Below are positions 60,345 through 64,000 of a stretch of 64,000 bases of DNA, piece by piece (position 1 is the stretch's first letter; each line of letters begins with the position of its first letter). Under the pieces are notes generated by a model. That model ran no database searches, was not told where the DNA came from, and was given only the letters and a program-made list of their open reading frames with translations. The stretch is from contig NZ_CP086120.1 of assembly GCF_021216675.1 (NCBI RefSeq), positions 2,152,501 through 2,216,500 of the forward strand, given 5' to 3'. Origin of the DNA: Streptomyces gobiensis. GTDB lineage: Bacteria > Actinomycetota > Actinomycetes > Streptomycetales > Streptomycetaceae. The position numbers were made by a program, and so were the translations under genes.

Positions 60345-61142
60345 GTGGTACGGGAGCCAGCGAACGGCAGCGCGGTGGTTCCCGCCGTGCGGGTCCGGGG
60401 GCTGTGGAAGCGGTTCGGGGAGCAGATCGCGGTCGCGGGGGTGGACTTGGAGCTGCCCGCGGGAGGGTTCATCGGACTGGTCGGCCCGAATGGTGCGGGG
60501 AAGACAACCACCCTCTCCATGGCCACCGGGCTGCTGCGTCCTGATGCCGGAAGTGTGCACATCGTCGGGCATGACGTCTGGCAGGACCCGGTCCAGGTGA
60601 AGTCCCGGATCGGGGTACTGCCCGAGGGGCTGCGGCTGTTCGAGCGGCTGTCGGGGCGTGAACTGCTCACCTATACAGGGCGGTTGCGCGGGCTGCCGGA
60701 CGACGAAGTGGAACGGCGGTCCGCCCAGCTGCTGGATGTGCTCGATCTGTCGGGCGCGCAGCACAAGCTGGTCGTGGACTACTCCACCGGTATGCGGAAG
60801 AAGATCGGGCTGGCCTGCGCACTGCTGCACAATCCCGAAGTGCTCTTCCTGGACGAGCCCTTCGAGGGGGTTGACCCGGTCTCGGCACAGATCATCCGCG
60901 GCGTGCTGGAGCGGTACACCGCCTCCGGGGCCACGGTCATCTTCTCCAGCCATGTCATGGAGCTGGTGGAGTCGCTGTGTGACTGGGTCGCGGTGATGGC
61001 CACGGGGTCCATCCGGGCGCATGGCCCGCTCGCCGAGGTACGGGGCGACGCGCCCACGTTGCAGGCTGCCTTTCTGGAGCTGGTCGGGGCGAACGGCCAG
61101 GGAACCGGGCAGGAACTCGACTGGCTGGGCGGCGCCCGATGA
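60345..61142 (+). CDS. ABC transporter ATP-binding protein
   Basis: 265 residues from GTG 60345 (GAAGGGCGG before it). Walker A GPNGAGKTT near 48-56, a degenerate signature YSTGMRKKIGLA near 147-158, Walker B VLFLDEPFEGVDP near 168-180 and the H-loop in IFSSHVMELVE near 201. It powers the adjacent permease; ATP-binding exporters of this type move drugs, lipids or peptides. Overlaps the permease start (ATGA). Confidence 0.9.
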   Translation: MVREPANGSAVVPAVRVRGLWKRFGEQIAVAGVDLELPAGGFIGLVGPNGAGKTTTLSMATGLLRPDAGSVHIVGHDVWQDPVQVKSRIGVLPEGLRLFERLSGRELLTYTGRLRGLPDDEVERRSAQLLDVLDLSGAQHKLVVDYSTGMRKKIGLACALLHNPEVLFLDEPFEGVDPVSAQIIRGVLERYTASGATVIFSSHVMELVESLCDWVAVMATGSIRAHGPLAEVRGDAPTLQAAFLELVGANGQGTGQELDWLGGAR

Positions 61143-62788
61143 GCGCGTCGGTCAGCACACCGGCGAGCACACCGGCCAGCACACCGGCGAAGGCGCCGAT
61201 CACCGGCACTTTCGTGCGGCTGAAGCTTTCGCTGCTGCGTAACGGGCTGCGGCAGTCCGCCGGCCGTACCGCTGTCTTTGTCTCGGCGGGCGTTCTCGCG
61301 CTGCTCTTCGGCGGGGCGCTGCTGCTGGGGCTGCTGGCCTTGCGGGGCCGGGCGAACGCCGACACCGTGGGCGTCTTCCTGATCGCGGTGGCGGCGCTGG
61401 GCTGGGCTGTGATGCCGCTGTTCGCGGGCGGCGGTGATGAGACCCTCGACCCGGGGCGGCTGGCGATGCTGCCCCTGCGGCCGCGTCCGCTGCTGACCGC
61501 CCTGCTGATCTCCTCGGTGATCAGCATCGGGGCGCTGTTCACCGCCGTTCTCACGCTGGGGTCGGTGCTCGCCGTCGCGCACGGGGCCGCGGGCGCGGTG
61601 GCCGGAGTGCTGGCGGTGCCGCTGGTGGTCCTGGTGTGCGTGGCGCTGGCGCGTGCGGTGGCGACGGCCAATGTCCGGCTGCTGACCAGCCGTAAAGGCC
61701 GTGATCTGGCGCTGCTGAGCGGGCTGTTCCTGGCGATCGGTACCCAGATCGTCAATCTGGGCGCGCAGCAGCTTGGCCGGGAGGGCGGCCTCTCCGTGCT
61801 GCGGCCGTACGCCGATGTGCTGCGCTGGCTGCCGCCCGCCTCCGCCATTGACGCGGTGCGGGCTGCCGGTGAGGGCTCCTACGGGCTCGCCGTGGGCGGT
61901 ATCGCCACGACCGTGGCCGCGCTGCTGGCGCTGATGTGGTGGTGGCACCGCGGTCTGGTCAAGGTGATGACGTCCCCGGACTCCTCCACACTGCAGGCCG
62001 CCCCGGTGGCGGAGCAGGGAGGCTCGGGTTCAGCCGCCGGGGGCCTGGCCGCGCTGCTGCCCGACGGCCGTACCGGCGCGGTGGCGCTCCGTACGCTGCG
62101 GTATGCCTGGCGGGACCCCAAGACCAAGGCGGGCTGGGCGACTTCGCTGGGCATTGGGCTGCTGCTGCCGTTCGTTATGGCGGTACAGGGCTCGGGCAGC
62201 GTCTATAACGCCTGCTGGGTGGCGGGGCTGCTGGGGCTGCTGATGTACAACCAGTTCGGTCAGGACTCCTCCGCTTTCTGGATGGTCGCCGCGACGATCT
62301 CCTCCCGGCGGGACGCCTATGTGGAGCTGCGCGCCCGGGCGTTCGCGCTGGCGCTGATCACGGTGCCGTTCACGGTGCTGGTCGTGGTGATGTCCGCTGC
62401 TCTGCTCAGCCAGTGGCGGCAGCTGCCGGATGCGCTGGGCCTGGCTCTGGCCCTGGGCGGCACGCTGATCGGCGGCGGCGCGGTCGCCTCGGCGCTCTTC
62501 CCTTACTCCATCCCGCAGGACAGCGGCTATAAGAACGTCGTACCGGGGCAGACCGCGGTGGCCTGGATGAGCCTGATGGGCGGGCTGGTCGCCGGGCTGG
62601 TGGTGTGCCTGCCGCTGCTGGCCCTGACGATCTGGCTGCGGGTGAGCGGCAGCGATGGGCTGCTGTGGCTGATGCTGCCGATTGGTGCGGGCTATGGGGT
62701 GCTTGCCGCGTTGGTGGGGCTGCGGGTGGCTGCGGCTCGTACGGTGGCTCGCCTGCCGGAGATCCTGACGGCGGTCAGCCGGGGCTAG
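61139..62788 (+). CDS. ABC transporter permease
   Basis: 549 residues with about 12 membrane spans. The N-terminus is a short low-complexity repeat (STPASTPASTPAKAP) from a 12-base DNA repeat, then FVRLKLSLLRNGLRQSAGRTAVFVSAGVLALLFGGALLLGLL. A cytoplasmic loop near 290-330 separates two halves. It resembles Streptomyces ABC-2-like exporter permeases; the substrate is unknown. Coupled to the ATPase gene. Confidence 0.85.
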   Translation: MSASVSTPASTPASTPAKAPITGTFVRLKLSLLRNGLRQSAGRTAVFVSAGVLALLFGGALLLGLLALRGRANADTVGVFLIAVAALGWAVMPLFAGGGDETLDPGRLAMLPLRPRPLLTALLISSVISIGALFTAVLTLGSVLAVAHGAAGAVAGVLAVPLVVLVCVALARAVATANVRLLTSRKGRDLALLSGLFLAIGTQIVNLGAQQLGREGGLSVLRPYADVLRWLPPASAIDAVRAAGEGSYGLAVGGIATTVAALLALMWWWHRGLVKVMTSPDSSTLQAAPVAEQGGSGSAAGGLAALLPDGRTGAVALRTLRYAWRDPKTKAGWATSLGIGLLLPFVMAVQGSGSVYNACWVAGLLGLLMYNQFGQDSSAFWMVAATISSRRDAYVELRARAFALALITVPFTVLVVVMSAALLSQWRQLPDALGLALALGGTLIGGGAVASALFPYSIPQDSGYKNVVPGQTAVAWMSLMGGLVAGLVVCLPLLALTIWLRVSGSDGLLWLMLPIGAGYGVLAALVGLRVAAARTVARLPEILTAVSRG

Positions 62789-63245
62789 GGCCCCGGGCCC
62801 CCGGCGCCGGATGTACCGATGCGGCTCCGCCGCGCGGCGGGGCTCCGCCCGGGCGCGGGGTGCCGTGGATGGGTTTCCCCGTATCCCTCCCCCAGCTACC
62901 TCCCCCAGACTCCGTCTGGGAGGTGCCCCCAGGAGGTGCCCCCACCTTCCCGGCTGTGCCGATATGCGGCTCCGCCGCGTGGCGGGGCTTCGCCCGGGTG
63001 CGGGGGCCGGGGGTGGGCTTCCCCAATTCCCGCCCCTTCCCGGAAACCGGGGCTTCGCCCCGGGGCCCCGGGGTTGGTCCGGTGCGGGACGGTGGCCGGT
63101 GTTGTGCCCACCCGTGCCGCCCCTCGGGCGGCCCGAGTGCCCACAACACACGGGGCACGAGTGCCCACAACAGGGGGTGGGGGTCTGGGGGCGTCAGCCC
63201 ACAGTTTCGGGAAGGGGCCGGGTTAGGGGAAACCCACCCGCGGCC
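62789..63245. repeat. Dispersed palindromic intergenic repeats, copy 7 (compound)
   Basis: Between the convergent permease and hydrolase genes: two GATATGCGGCTCCGCCGCG-like blocks (near 62817 and 62960), a CCCCCAGCTACCTCCCCCAGACTCCGTCTGGGAGG hairpin part, CGCCCCTTCCCGGAAACCGGGGCTTCGCCCCGG, and the GTTGTGCCCACC ... GAGTGCCCACAACA frame with an extra GAGTGCCCACAACA. No gene is supported. Confidence 0.7.
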
Positions 63246-63250
63246 AGCGG

Positions 63251-64000
63251 TTACGCGGGGAGGGCGGATTGCAGGAAGGGCTCTACGGCTGTGCGCCATT
63301 CGTTCGGCTGGTCGTAGTGGACGAGGTGGCCGGCGTCGGCGACCTCGGCATAGGCGCCGCGGGGCAGCACCCGGACCATCTCCTGGGCCTCCGCCCGGCC
63401 CAGCTCACCGTCGATGCCGCGCAGCACCAGCGTGGGGCACTGGACTTGAGCGAGCTCTTCCCAGTGGGCGTCATACACCCATGTCTCGCGGGCGACCAGC
63501 ATCTGGCGGCGGGAAAAGACGGGGCGCCAGCCGTCGGCGCGCTCGGCCATCACCTCGGCGAAGAACTCGCCACGCGAAGGGCTGGGGCGCTCCAGCACGG
63601 GATCCTCTTCGCCGAACCACTTACGGACATCGGCAAGGGTGGCGAAGGGCACCGGCCAGGAGCGGAACCAGGCCTCCCACTCGCGCTGTGACTGCTCGCC
63701 CAGCGCGGAAGCCCGCATATCGCAGATAACCAGGGCGTGTACGAGGTCGGGGCGCCGGGCGGCGAGCTGCCAGGCGGTAAGGGCGCCCATGGAGTGGCCG
63801 ATAAGGGCGACGGGGCCAAGGCCAAGCTGCTCTATGGCCGCCTCAGCGTCGGCGACATACGCCTCGCGGTTGAAGGGGCCCTCGGTCGGCTTCTCACTGC
63901 GACCGTGGCCACGCTGGTCCAGGCCGACGGCCCGATAGCGCGCGGAGAGCCATCGGGCGGTGCCCGCCCAGTGCGAGGCCCGTCCCATCAGCCCGTGCAG
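63251..64000 (-). CDS. Alpha/beta hydrolase (N-terminus outside the window)
   Basis: The frame runs to the window edge, so the 5' end is missing; LHGLMGRASHWAGTARWL at the edge is the usual first strand and oxyanion region. Nucleophile elbow GHSMG, acidic residue region CPTLVLRGIDGELG, and the final catalytic His in DAGHLVHYDQP are intact. It resembles epoxide hydrolase/haloperoxidase-type alpha/beta hydrolases. Substrate unknown. Complete C-terminus with stop at 63251. Confidence 0.88.
   Translation of the reverse strand: MHGLMGRASHWAGTARWLSARYRAVGLDQRGHGRSEKPTEGPFNREAYVADAEAAIEQLGLGPVALIGHSMGALTAWQLAARRPDLVHALVICDMRASALGEQSQREWEAWFRSWPVPFATLADVRKWFGEEDPVLERPSPSRGEFFAEVMAERADGWRPVFSRRQMLVARETWVYDAHWEELAQVQCPTLVLRGIDGELGRAEAQEMVRVLPRGAYAEVADAGHLVHYDQPNEWRTAVEPFLQSALPA

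Noticed and set aside
1..64000. Secondary-metabolite core genes (PKS, NRPS, terpene synthase), tRNA or rRNA genes
   Set aside because: None seen by motif reading on either strand despite the presence of SARP-type regulation.

Overview
The window looks like a chromosomal segment of a Streptomyces or very close relative. Base composition is very GC-rich with strong third-position GC bias. It carries an AfsR-type SARP regulator, an AfsK-type kinase with a beta-propeller, F420-linked oxidoreductases, an ECF sigma/zinc-finger anti-sigma pair and an NsdA-like TPR regulator. I see no rRNA, tRNA, CRISPR array, insertion sequence or prophage.

Layout: 1-4.3 kb holds a permease and an SDR / LLM oxidoreductase / amidohydrolase block. 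4.4-8.2 kb holds an afsR-like gene, a 59-residue AfsS-like repeat protein and a small secreted peptide. 8.2-14.5 kb holds a GT39-like membrane protein, a PPOX/FadD3-type ligase pair and a divergent aldolase-DUF35-enoyl-CoA hydratase operon. 14.8-19.1 kb holds an afsK-like kinase, a VOC protein and a TetR regulator. 19.4-32.9 kb is mostly catabolic: F420 nitroreductase-like protein, acyl-CoA dehydrogenase, second aldolase and second DUF35, DoxX, flavin monooxygenase, ADP-forming acyl-CoA ligase, enoyl-CoA hydratase and flavin reductase, with a GH15 enzyme inserted. 32.9-38 kb is accessory: small proteins, GntR, an arsenic cluster with a broken arsO, a quinone reductase and an AraC/GlxA regulator. 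38.1-49.9 kb is catabolic again: ADH, ALDH, three acyl-CoA dehydrogenases, SDR, cyclase, second amidohydrolase and an acyl-CoA ligase. 50-64 kb looks like core chromosome: STAS protein, sigma/anti-sigma, purU, a substrate-binding lipoprotein, a proline-rich membrane protein, a TPR regulator, a primase-like protein, an ABC exporter and an alpha/beta hydrolase.

The main discovery is a shared palindrome, CTGAC-N5-GTCAG, at ten positions with 8-10 of 10 arm bases matched, plus two weaker candidates. It lies upstream of nearly every catabolic operon and of none of the housekeeping or afs genes. It ties about 25 scattered genes into one putative regulon, most simply repressed by the window's only TetR protein. 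The genes predict CoA-dependent breakdown of a branched or alicyclic, steroid-side-chain-like acid: CoA ligases, paired acyl-CoA dehydrogenases, hydratases, Ltp2-like aldolases with DUF35 partners, and flavin/F420 redox enzymes. Classical steroid ring-opening genes (KstD, Ksh, HsaC) are absent from the window.

A second theme is the AfsK-AfsR-AfsS regulatory set within 14 kb. SARP-type direct repeats precede the afsS-like gene. A third is a family of dispersed palindromic repeats filling many intergenic gaps, with several tandem repeats that sit at or overlap gene ends.
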